Assembly: GCF_037392515.1 (NCBI RefSeq)
Contig: NC_090281.1
Span: 43,810,645 to 43,874,644, forward strand
Direction: 5' to 3'
Origin: Haliotis asinina
Taxonomy: Eukaryota > Mollusca > Gastropoda > Lepetellida > Haliotidae
DNA: 64,000 nucleotides
Of the stretch, positions 10,601 to 22,600 are shown in pieces (within the stretch, counting starts at the first letter, position 1; every line of letters begins with the position of its first letter). Made by a program: the position numbers and the translations under genes. Below the pieces are notes generated by a model that was given only the letters and a program-made list of their open reading frames with translations, was not told the DNA's origin and made no database searches.

Positions 10601-13600
10601 GTATGATGTCTTATCCCCCTAACCTGTCATCATGTCTTACAGCCTCCATGCCAGTCCGAACTGCATCGGACAGCAGGCATCCATTTTGCAGTGACATGTA
10701 GAAGTGATAATAGAACTTGTCCATAGCATTGTCTGCTACCTGCCACTGGGTCACCATTACACACTGGGCCCCTGGAGAACAAAAATATTTGGCACATTTT
10801 GCAAACACTTTATCACATATTTAGTGTTAGAACTGAATCTGTTACTACTTGAATTACGGATGTATGCTTAGTGGTGGAAACAGAAATACAACCCTGCAAA
10901 GAAACTGTGGTACAAAAATGGAATATCAGACTGAATAAACATAGTAAAAAATAAAAATGTGTGAGACATATAAAACTACAAGATGATTCATCCTAGCTTC
11001 TATTCTTTCAAACGAAATGATGATGCATTTGTTGGCATGAAATAGAAACAAGAAAAACTTGTGTCCAAGGACATGGATGCCCCCCTGCTGCAGGAAAAGA
11101 GTTCCCTACACTGAGTGTGCTCTGGTGGATAGACTTAATCCCCTTTTTCGCTATCATCAGAGAAAAAATAAACAAAATTTGTATAAGTTAAAATATCTCT
11201 AAACATACTTAAACTATAAAATACAAAAACAAAATAGATGCACACCTTTAGAGTCTCTATAAAAGACGTATGAAAGCTGACTGAGTTTTGTGCAGTAGTT
11301 TTTGAGGAGAAGTGGATAAAGTACATCCCCTGCTGTACGGGATGAACAGGATGAATAGAACAAAATTCAACAAAATTCAAGTTCAAACATCTGTAAAAGT
11401 GACAAAATGAAGAAACTGTATAACAAAATTATGAAATGCACATCTTTAGAGTCCCTACGAAAGACAAATAGAAGTTCATTCAGTTCTATTAGGCATTAGT
11501 TATTAGTTTCACCATCACTTCACCTGAAGAAGAGACTAGGAACTGTCTCGAAACGTTGTGACCTTGTATAATAAAGAAGTTGAATCATAAAGCATTTTTA
11601 GTTTGATTCAACTTCTAAATGCCTTTGAAACAACTCATATAGGTATACACTGTCATATCAGCTTAATTGAAAAATAAGCTCCCCAAATAAAGGTAAGTAG
11701 TATAGGGAATGGGGGTTTTAAAACACTTCACAAAATGTCTCTACAAAGCCTTATTTAGTAAATAAGGCTTTGGTTGGGTTCCCCTTAGCTCTTGCTACTA
11801 TTACCCCTACTACAAAAAAGTTGGCGGTAATTACTGTGCCTTGGTTGGAGGTAACACTGTGCCGTACGGTACGATCAATAATTCTTCTCTTACAAAACCC
11901 CTACCCGGCCCACCCCTCAAGTAGTACAAGTTAGGTTCGTCGGCTTTCATATCCACTTTATCTATGTTGTAAGTTTTGACTGACCATATAGGATCGGTGG
12001 CCCGCTTACGGCTATCGCCCTCGTGTTCCCCCGGCTGGTATAGATACCTCACTAGGGCCCTATCTGGTATCTGTTTCTCCTTCCCACGTAATGGAGCGGC
12101 CGACTCTGCAACTATTGATTTTAGTTTGATAGCGTCTGCCGGTTTCTTACCGGTGAGACGGGTGACTTCATGGTTGATTGCCGACACCACCTTGGGTAAC
12201 CTCGTGACCCATTCAGTCGATCGTTTTCCAGGGGTGACCATCTCCCTAGCATACTGATGGCCGAACAAGCGCTCAGCCAAAGTCCTATTAAATCTCTCAA
12301 CTATGGCTTGGCTGCGATGGGCTCCGGCCGTGCCACGCCTGACCTTTGTATCGTGTTTGGCTAGCAGTTGTGACACGGCACCCATGAACTCCCGTCCGGG
12401 GTCAACTTGCAGCTCTGTTGGCCACGTCAGCGGGCTGCGTTTGTATATGCGTTCGAATCCTCTGGCTACCTGGGCCGAATCTTTCATGGTCAAGGGTTCG
12501 GCTTCCTTGTAACGACTGGCTACGTCCACTACGGTTAAGGCATACTTGTACCTCTTGTCGTGGGGTAGGAACAGTAGGTCTGACTGGTGAACGCTATTAG
12601 GTATGTTAATACCGAACCTCCTTCTAGGCACGTAGCGTGGTGCCGGCAAATAGATCTGCCACAGGGCTTGTTTTTCAAGCCACGCTTTGGCTTCCTCCGG
12701 GGGTACTCGCGCTATTTTAGCTAGCTTATCTACTGCGCTAGCTCCTTTCCAGTACCCACGCAGGCTGTAGTAAATAGCCTCAAATTTTTTCATGTCCATA
12801 CGCGTATGTGTTTATCCCATCAATAGCTATCCAACGTTTCGTGTCCATAGGCGACAGGGACGTCTTGTTTATAGTCAGTCCGTATATCTTATGTCAATCA
12901 CTTCTAAGTGTGTTCATTTTATGTCTAAAGGTACGGGTCTTGAACAGGGCTTCCTTGAATCTGGCGTGTTTGATGTGTTGTTTCACCACATACTTCTTAA
13001 CCCCCTTAGCCTTCTGGATCTCACTATTGTCGGCTTTCAGTATGGAGTACATCTTAGGTCTCAAACCTATGTACTCGGCTATGGGCGTGCCAGCACACTC
13101 GTCCTTCATTTTACCTAGGACCTTTTTATTTACCGTACTGTGTAGGGCATGGGTCTTAGGGTAGTCGCTGGTGTCGTATAAATCGAGGTGTTTCCCCATG
13201 TCCTCGTACACGTCCTCGGTTCGAATTTCCATCAGCAGGGAATCCGTGTCAGTGTACAGCACTTCACACCTGTCGCCGTACTGTTTCTTGAGCTCGTTGT
13301 AGTAAAAGTCGTACATCAGGTGTTTGGATAAATCGAGGATGCTCATCCCCACGTAAACAGGCCGGTTGAATTTTATGTGGCTTTTCTTCATGTGTAGGGC
13401 AACCAGGTTGTCTGTGAATATCTTACTACGGTTGAATGCCGGACTGGCTATCAATCTCCTGAGCTTGTCTTCCTCACTCGACCGAACCAGCTTCACGGTC
13501 ACGCGTTTCCTCAGGTTCTCCATAGTCTTACCAAACACCGAGTTGTTCATGAGCTTGTAGAGATTTTTCTCAAAATCACTGGTGGCTTTTTTTCGTAGGT

Positions 13601-16600
13601 CTGTGTTCATTCTGATGTAGGGCTCCATCCATGGGCTCTGGTCGAACATGAGCACCCTGTGTATTTTGGTCAGCCTCATACCCAACGACAGGTACAGCTG
13701 TAGGTTGCGATAGTGAACGATGTACTTGGTCTTATTCATTAAGTTAGGCACAAGTTTTTCAACGTCTGTCACACGCCCACCTAACAAGTTATGTTGGTAC
13801 TCAGACATCCAGTCTGGGTTAACCCTCATACGTTCGGGGGCCAGGGGGTAGCTGTTGTGTGATGTGTGTAATTCCTTGGTATATTCTAAGTCAACCTCGA
13901 GGATATACCCTTTGTTCGAATCTGGTGCAACCCCCATAACATCAACGTGGGGTACCCATTCGAATCCCCCTGTAGGTAGATACTGGCTCATGGCCCAGCC
14001 GTACAGGTTGTTTGCGTCGAGGTATAGAATGTGATTGGTTGGTTTGTTAGGATCGTAACCTTTCACGTATTGATTATTTGCTTTCGCGTATCGTTTGGAT
14101 GCCATGGAAATACCACCTCGCAAGCCTTTCTCAATGAATAGGTGCATGTCGTAATCTGTGAGCAATTCCAAATTAACTCCGGTCTTTTTAAGCAAGGCGT
14201 CCCACGACAGACCTGGGCTGGTGTAATACCATGCGGGGTCGAGTTTATACTGCTTTAAACACGTCCGCCGAAACGTTTCAAACACGTCGGCTAACAGCAG
14301 TACATCTGTCCTCAAGTATAGGTCGTGATAATCACCCAGGTTCTTACAACCCAGTTTATTCCATACGTTAGTCGCGTGCGAGTAATCATCTCGTGAGACG
14401 GACGCCTCATTCAGCTTGCTATAAAAGCAGTCAATAGGGGGTAGTCTGGTCTCGGTGAACTTGGCCCAACTATCCATGTACTCATAGGGGTACACACCCT
14501 TCCTCATAAGCAGGGGTCTAGTCTCGGCGTCTGTGTATCGATCGGTGATAGGGAAGGTATTGTTGGCCTTGACCAGACTGTCGAGTGACGACAGGAGGAA
14601 CTGAAACGAGTCAATGAACCTAAGTCCGTTTAAGCTGAAGGAGATGTATCTTTCCATGTTGTTGGGGATGCACGTTATATTACCATCGATTTTAGCGATG
14701 GCCTGCATGATCAAGTGTGAGTCGTACCCTCTCAAGTTGTGAAAGACAACGGGGATGTTTATTGTCTTAGGGTTGATTTTAAGCTTGAGGTTGCACGCGT
14801 TGTGAGCGGCGCCTCTATACTTACCAGTTATGTGACAGTGATCTCTCACCGAATCACCGTTAAGTGGTGAGTCGCACACGTGACAGTTAGTGCTACTAGC
14901 GTGAGCTAGCCTGTCGGCTCGGGTCATACGCATGGGAGCGATTCTATACAATGCATTCCTAATAATTTTTTCTTCCTCCTGCAAACACTTTAGAAACCTT
15001 TCAGCCGCGTCAGGGCCCCTATACACTACCGGAGCTTTCGTTTCCCCGTCACAACGGACGACAATGTATCCAAACGAACAGGCTTTATGCTCTTGTGTCT
15101 TGTGGGTGACGGCGGCAGCACTGGGGTGTGTGGGGGATTCCCCCACAACTAAGGCTTCGAAGTCGGCGTATATGATATAAGGCACAGACATTTGGTTCTT
15201 GTGGTTACTGAATTTTAGGATATTTTCACCTTCCTTAGGCATGTCGACTCGTATGGCCGTCTGCCCCACACCTTGACAATCATCCCGGTGGGATTCTAAT
15301 AAATCAGCTCGGGTGAAGCCATGTAGGCATCGTTCACAGAAGTGGGTCTTTTCTCTGTGTGCCGATTGGTCATACAACAGCCTGCTAAAGTGTTTTATCC
15401 ATGTGTAGTGATACTTGTCACCTCGCTGGATCATGAATATATTGATAACTTGGCGATCCTTCACCGGGCTGACCCTGTGTACTATTGTTGTGTTACCTTC
15501 GTGCCCAAAGACATTTATAGCCAGATTATTCTGTTTTTCTACTTTAGTGATCTGGGATATGGGGGTGGGTTCATCTATACCATCCCAGTTGAGCCCATCA
15601 TCCTGAGGATAATTAGAAGGCCTGTTCGGATTAGTGTCAGCTGGAAATAAGGCTGACCTGATAGCTAACCTCAGGCAATCGTTTCCTCTATTCTTAACGT
15701 TTACTATGGCATGTTTGTTCCTATAGTAGGGAGGCAAGGCTAGGTATGACCCGCCTCTGAACGGCACGTATTTAGCTATGTCTAGATAGACATTATCGAT
15801 TTTATCTACAGCCCACCCGGACCCCAAGTGTGTGTAGCGTTCTAGGTATTCTCGTATCTGCTGAAAACTTGTATCGATTGATGCGTCAATGGTCTCTGCA
15901 TGTGTGACGACCTCTTGTTGAACTCGGAAGTAAGGCTGAACATACTCAGTGGTACTCCCAACCTGCTTATCGAGCGACATTTTCACTGTGATCTGAAACT
16001 TGATACTTCCTAGGTTATTTAGTTCCTGGTTGACCTTATCAGCTATCAGAGGCTTGATATCTGTAATGTCTATGTTTCTATCAACGCGCATGCGCCAACC
16101 TATCAAATAATTGCCTACAGCGCGCTCAGTGCGCACGAACTGTAGGTCAATAGCTCTATTCTGTCGTAATAATTCTACAAGCTGTGGTTTCCTCATACGG
16201 GAATACCCGCCTAAACCCAAATCGTGTGCCTCGGCTTTCAGTTGTTTTACAGTGGGTACGGGGGCATGTGATAACAATGCGGTTAACCCGGCTCTCCCCA
16301 GGTTTGAATAACCCGTGTGTCCAAGCTGTTTTGCTTGAGCTTTTAATTGTTTTACTGTAGGAGGGGCTTCTAAACCTAGTAATCTCAACAATGCTGACTT
16401 CCGCATTCTAGAATACCCGATCACACCTCTCTGTTTTGCGACCCGCTTGAGCTCGCTTACAGTAGACATCGTGTTTACACCTAAGAGAACCAATGTCTAA
16501 TTGGTTCACAGTAAGGGGAGGTAACCCTTAATAAAAAATATTTCAATCCAGAAGAGGCCAAACTCGGGCAGCCGGGTCCAATTCTAGTAATTCTGTCAAA

Positions 16601-19600
16601 TCGTCCCACGTACCTGGTAAAATATATAGTGTGGCTGTTTCAATCCAGCACTCGCCTTGGTTATAGTACTCACTTAGACTTGAAAAACGTTCTATATGGT
16701 ATTGAGTCGCGATATCCCGCTCCCATTCGAAGGGGCGAGTATACTTAAAACCCTCTTTAATCCATACCACGTCCAATATTATCTTAAATCTGAAGCTTCC
16801 CCATAAAGCCAGTTCATATTTGAATATGTTTTTAATCATACTTTCCGCAGACATAGCTATACGTAGGTGTGTATAATCTCTAATTGGATTTTATCTTGAG
16901 CAGCCGCCTACGTTCTTTTATGTAGCCTTTTTTATTCTCGTAGATGAGTTGATGTCTGACTACGTTCGCTCCGTGAGCTTTACATAGACAGTAGTGTCCT
17001 TTAACCCCAATACCACACACAGAACACGTGTAGTTAGGACTTCCCATATGGAAACAACAGAACCCCTGATTCCTGCATTTCCTACCACAGGCCTCGGTCT
17101 TCCCCATAAGTATATATTCGCATCGGTATGGAGCGGGTCTCATGTTTACTTATATAGGTATTTTAATTTAATTGCTTCGCAACCAACGCAGTAGCTGCTA
17201 TACCCAACACTATGAAGCCCAGTTCACGATTCATTTGTCCCTTGGATGGTGTGTAGTACTGAGCGAGTGTGGGTTTATTTAGCGGTTCCAATTGTTTACC
17301 AGTTAGTAGATAGTATTCTTTCATTGCTTCATCGACATCGTTGAATGTTTTAATGGCATGGTTTTCACGCTGGAGTTGTTCGTTAATAAAGTCGATCCTC
17401 TGGAGGCGTTTTTTAGCGTACTCAGCCTGTGCCCTTTGTAATTTCTCAGTAGCGAGATCGTGCCGCTTCCTTTCTTCCTGTATTTCAGCCGCGTGATCAT
17501 CTCGTAGTTTCGAGAAGAGGAAATTACTCCCGGAAAATGCCAGGGCATTCACTAACGCCCCACCGACCATCATAGCTATCGTGGCCATCCCTATATTTAT
17601 TTCATTATATTATCAGGTATTATTCCTTGTTTTACTAGGATGTCTTTTGTGGCCATCGCCATACCAAGGTTCATTATGAGCATACCCATATCCTGCAGGT
17701 TGAAATCTAGCTTGATAGTTGGTTGTTTAAGCACCATTTTAGTCAACCGAGCGTACCCTACGGCTAGACTGGCGACCACTGTGGCGTGGTATGCGTCGTT
17801 GACGAACGTTTTCCCCTCAGACATTATGTATATGATATAAAAATATTAAAATTATAACATGATATGCGGGTCGACAGTGGGGCCTGCCGGCGGCGTGGGG
17901 GGTACCCCCACACCCCCAGGGTTTCCCTCAGTTCCCTCACGTGTATATAACCATGTTATAACCACGGCAGCAGTTACACCTACAGCCAACAACAGTCGGG
18001 GGTTGGTCACTTTATGTTGGTTACACCACCGTTTTTTACCGGCAGCTACTCTCTTAGGATTCTTCTGCCTGGTTACTGTTGGGGGTACCCCCACTGGGGT
18101 CACTGGTTCCTGTGAAGGGGTCTCCACCGTCACCTCGGGAGGGGTTTCCCTCACTGGTTCCTGTGTCACTTCCGTCACCTCGGACATCTATACTATTATT
18201 ATTATTCTTTCTCTCAAATTGACAATGTTTTGCCGTGATAATCGCCGCCGTCACTGGAGCCAACAACATACCATATTTGTGGTACAGCCCGCAGCTGATA
18301 GAGCTCACGGCGTGTTCGATAAAAGGGTCTTTCTCGAGGTCCTCCCACAGGTAAAGTCGGCGCTCTGGTGGAATGGGAAAGAAGTATGACACAATACCGG
18401 TGTATATCTGGGTCATAGCCGATCCTATTGTTTTTGTCATTTCTGCTCCGAGCCGGGACTCGTATCTAGCGTACAGCTTATCGATTTCTTCGGCTGACAT
18501 TTTGTGAATTTTATCCGGAGTGTAGTCTCCAAAGTAATGTTTGGCTTTGCCGCCAACAGCCAACGCCACCAGTTTCTCTCGCTTGTCATCAGTGGGGCCT
18601 GCGGGCGGCGTGGGGGAACCCTCCAACGACAATTGTTCGAGCAATTCCTCACACTCCATCTTATAATATAACAAGTAAGATTTAGTTTTAACTATATAAT
18701 ACCCGATGCAGACAAAACACAGAGAAATGAAGGTTAAGTTGCACACGACAAACACTTCAAATATCATAGCTTTGCTTAGCTTTGCTTAGCTTTGCTTAGC
18801 TTTAGCTTAGCTTTGCTTAGCATACTATATATGCTACTGGTTGGTCGGTCTTGAGCACGAGCTTAGCGTGTTTAGTTTCAGCGAGCTGTTTCTTCACCCG
18901 TTCCCGTTCTAATTTGCTCATCACATCGTTCTCTCTCAAACACTCCTCGAACGAATCCCTGTCCTTGCAGTGAAATAAGGCCACCCATCGCGTCTGCTCC
19001 CTGAGGTCTTTCAACACCGAGTTGAACTTCTGCGTTAGCACCCAGACGCTGTGATTTGCATGCCGGCCGGAGAAGGCCAGGTACGATAGCATGTCTCTCT
19101 TTTTTGTTATCTCGCGATTAGCGCTGCAGTCGTCCAGTATGAACAGCGTCGGTTCCCCTTTAAATTTCTCGTGAAGAGCTTTCAACCAGTCCTGCAGGCG
19201 TGTTCCAGGGTCGATTTTGTGTACGTCCGGGTCCGTCATCACCCAAGGTCGCGCGTACGTTTTATTCATGCTCAGAGTAGGGCACATGATAACGATGTTA
19301 TCGAACACATCCTTGTAGTAACCCTCCAACATATCCAACACGAAAACGGTCTTCCCACAGCCAGTCTGCCCGCACACTATGGCGCAGTGTGGGTCAGTGG
19401 GGAGGTGGGGCAGTTTATTGTTGGGGGGTGTGGGGGGGTACCCCCCATCAGTAGATGGCTTGCACGAATCTCCCATTGTCTATATTAAGTTGCGCGTCCA
19501 TAATAACGTACAGATATAATTTCAACTTACCAGCGGTTTGAGCCTTCTTAGTAATCTGGATGGTTATCCCTTCGCTGCCGTTATCTATACGGCGCCCGCT

Positions 19601-22600
19601 ACCGTGCAGTTTATCATCATCCGTGGATCGCATGCCCAACCATAGGGCGTACTTGGTGGTCAGGTATTCACCGATCTGCACGGAGCCGAGGTCCAGGTCC
19701 TTTGTTATATAATCCCCCACTGGTAGCTTTTTTATCTCATCCCACTGCTGGTGTGGTCTCATACCATGACTGAACAGCTGGTTGGGCACGCCCTCGATGG
19801 TAACTTCCACCTTTTCAATCTCGGGGTTGAAAAACTTCTCGCTGTCCCTCCGGAATGGATCGTAATCCTCCACGGGGACGACCAGGATACCTTTCATCGA
19901 TCGCGCCGGCACGTTCAGGTTGATATTCCACACAGTGTCGCTCTTATCTCGCACGACTGATCTATGCCTCAGTACGCGATCGTACAGGATAGCCATCTTC
20001 CCAGAGTACTGGTTTCGAACCTGCCTGGCCAGCTCCGGGCTAGTGACCATGTCGAACTCCAGAGAGATGTTGTCTATGACATAACTGGCCTCATCACCGT
20101 TCGGTGTACGCACTACTTTGCTATAGTCGTTAAACGTGAGCTCGTATTCGAGCCTATCACCCAGCGCGGCCTGGTAAAACGGCGCGTGTCCCGTGAGCAA
20201 CTCGAAGTCTAGCGGCACGCAGAATCGATTTCCGTATGCTCGAGCGATGGCCTTTTCACCGTCCGATAGCTTGTCTTGCTGGTCTGTCGTGAAGACGTAT
20301 CCTATGCGCGCCCGGGTTGATTTGCTGATGCCCTGGTACACATCATTGACTCGTTCTCTCTCGCTTTTCCAGAGATCCTTGTAGCAGTGAAACACGTCGC
20401 TGTCGTCGATACTCAACACCTCGTTACCGCTGATCTTGACGGTCGTTTTCTTGATGATAGCTCGACCCACGTTCCACACTAGCTCGCGTTTGTCGTTGTC
20501 GCAGATCAACGTGATATTGAACGCCAGTCGAACAGTGCCTGGTACAATGAGGTCATTCTCACCAAGGTTTGGAAATCTAACCAGCAGAGTTTGATTCTGG
20601 TCTATCTTGCTGGGATTGTTGGTGATGGTCACCGACTGTCGCACGGCTCTGGCTCCTAATGGCTCTCTCAATTTTCTGAAAGGATCTAATTTTCTGCCGT
20701 ACATTGTTATATAAAAGAAATATATTTTTAATACTAATGGATGAAGACATAGATATGACGGAGATGCCGGGCGCTAGTGCCCAGGCATTCGATGATGAGC
20801 AGGAGACCTCATTTACTAGTTCACCATTGAACCAAGAACTCTTGGAAACAACGGTAAATGATTATTACGAAAGTTTAAGAAGAGATAAAAACTACGTTGA
20901 ACCACAGGGTCGATACCATAAGAATTTTTTTATTGATACAAAGGGTGTTCTACGCCTTAAGTCTGACCCAGGGGTTGACCTCTTTAACAAGAGCAATAAA
21001 AAACCACTGGCCTTGTCAACTCTAGCCAGCCGCCATGGTGTTGAATTTATCCGTACAAATCTAAACATGAATGATTACGGTGGTGCAATACCTAAGGTCG
21101 TTAAAGAAGATCTGCAAGCTACCAGATCCCACCTCACCACTAGAGATGAAATGACACCACAGCGTGCTACAGAAGCCTCAGACAGCATAGAAAAACTGTT
21201 GAGCACCTACTGGGACAAACCGTTACCGGGGTTTGACTTTCCGGTAAGGGAACTGCGCGGCTTAGACGAAGCCGTGAAACGCGTGCGTGGAGAACTCGTG
21301 AACAACATGGGGAAACTGAACGAAATCGACGAGCACATCGCTAGGGAAAAAACCAAACTCAACGAAACTGAAAACGATGATATGAAGCGTCGCATCAATG
21401 AACGACTACGCGATTTAGAAGACGAGAGACGTACACGATTGGAAGCCGCTTCCTCGAATCGTGAACAGCTTCGATCCCAGATCAGTCGTATTCGGGAAAC
21501 AATCGATAGAATACTGAATGAGGATACAACTTTAGCCAACAGGATTCGGATATTGTTCCGGGAGCAAGGGATCACCATCGCCAGTATTCTGACTGCATTG
21601 GGTTTCATCATATCAACCCTGGTGGTGTCACTGACAGGGGGAACCCCTGTGGGGGGAGTTACCCCCACACCTGCCGGCGGTGGTGGTGGTGTTAAAGACT
21701 GGATAAAAAAACTCGGGGAAGTCCTAGCTAAACTGGCTGGTAAAGCCGCAGAAGCCCTTCCCGGCATCCTGGGTAGCATCGTCTCGTGGTTGTTGAGCGC
21801 TCTGTCTAAAACTGCCATGTGGCTCAGTCAAAACCTGTGGGCAGCCATCGTCGCCGTGGCGGGTCTGGTGTACGTAGCGGCTAAGAAATCTTTAACCAAA
21901 TAAGTCCCAAAGTTACCCCACCAACCACCAGGGCCGTTTTATTATCAATATGATTGGTGGCCTGAATATGGGGGTGTGTGGGGGGTACCTCCACATTAAC
22001 TTTAGACTCCGGGGGTGGCGCCACTATACCCGTTTCACGTGGTGGGATGTGTGGGATATAGGGGGTGTTAATATCGGGGTTGATACCCAACTTTTGATCC
22101 GCCGTGGCTATGACTATTTTGTTGTTATAACCCACCACTTTTTTTATTCTCAGTTGCATATCACTCGGAGCCATGTACAACCCCACGCCGAACACGTAAT
22201 TGACTTTCGATCTGGCATATTCTAACACGTTTTGGTAACAGTCGATGGCCCTCGGGAGATCAACTGGAGAATTGATAGCATCCTCAACGTTGGAAACGAA
22301 CTGTTTCTGAGCGTCGTAAGCAGTTCCCTTACCGAGGATGTTGGAACGTGTCATCGACTGCGCACCCAACAGCGCCCACACGTACGTTCGAATCGAGTCG
22401 TTCAACCTGACTACCCCGGCACGAGTGAATCCTTTCGACGTGTCCAGCATGAACATTTTCCACCCGTCTGCGGTTGACTGCTCCACTTTCTGGACTGTGA
22501 AAGCAACACCACCTTTAAAGTTCATACGATCATCCCTCCATTCATTACTCGACAAAGCAAAGTCCTGGCGTAGTATATCTCGTTTCAGTAAATCATCACT

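Larger units (their letters stand above)
10772..11695. other. Intron segment left of Polinton B
   Basis: AT-rich intron with no exon. Two similar stretches (near 11240-11290 and 11440-11490, both containing TTTAGAGTC.CTA) look like remnants of a dispersed repeat. Confidence 0.5.

Noticed and set aside
18659-18767. Longer N-terminus for the 201-aa Polinton protein beginning with a hydrophobic helix
   Set aside because: The extra 36 codons overlap AT-rich, TATA-like sequence just upstream of a better-placed ATG, so it is probably promoter. Not fully excluded.
21207-21818. 203-aa minus-strand open frame opposite the 388-aa gene
   Set aside because: Antisense shadow of the coiled-coil coding region (Ser/Arg-rich).
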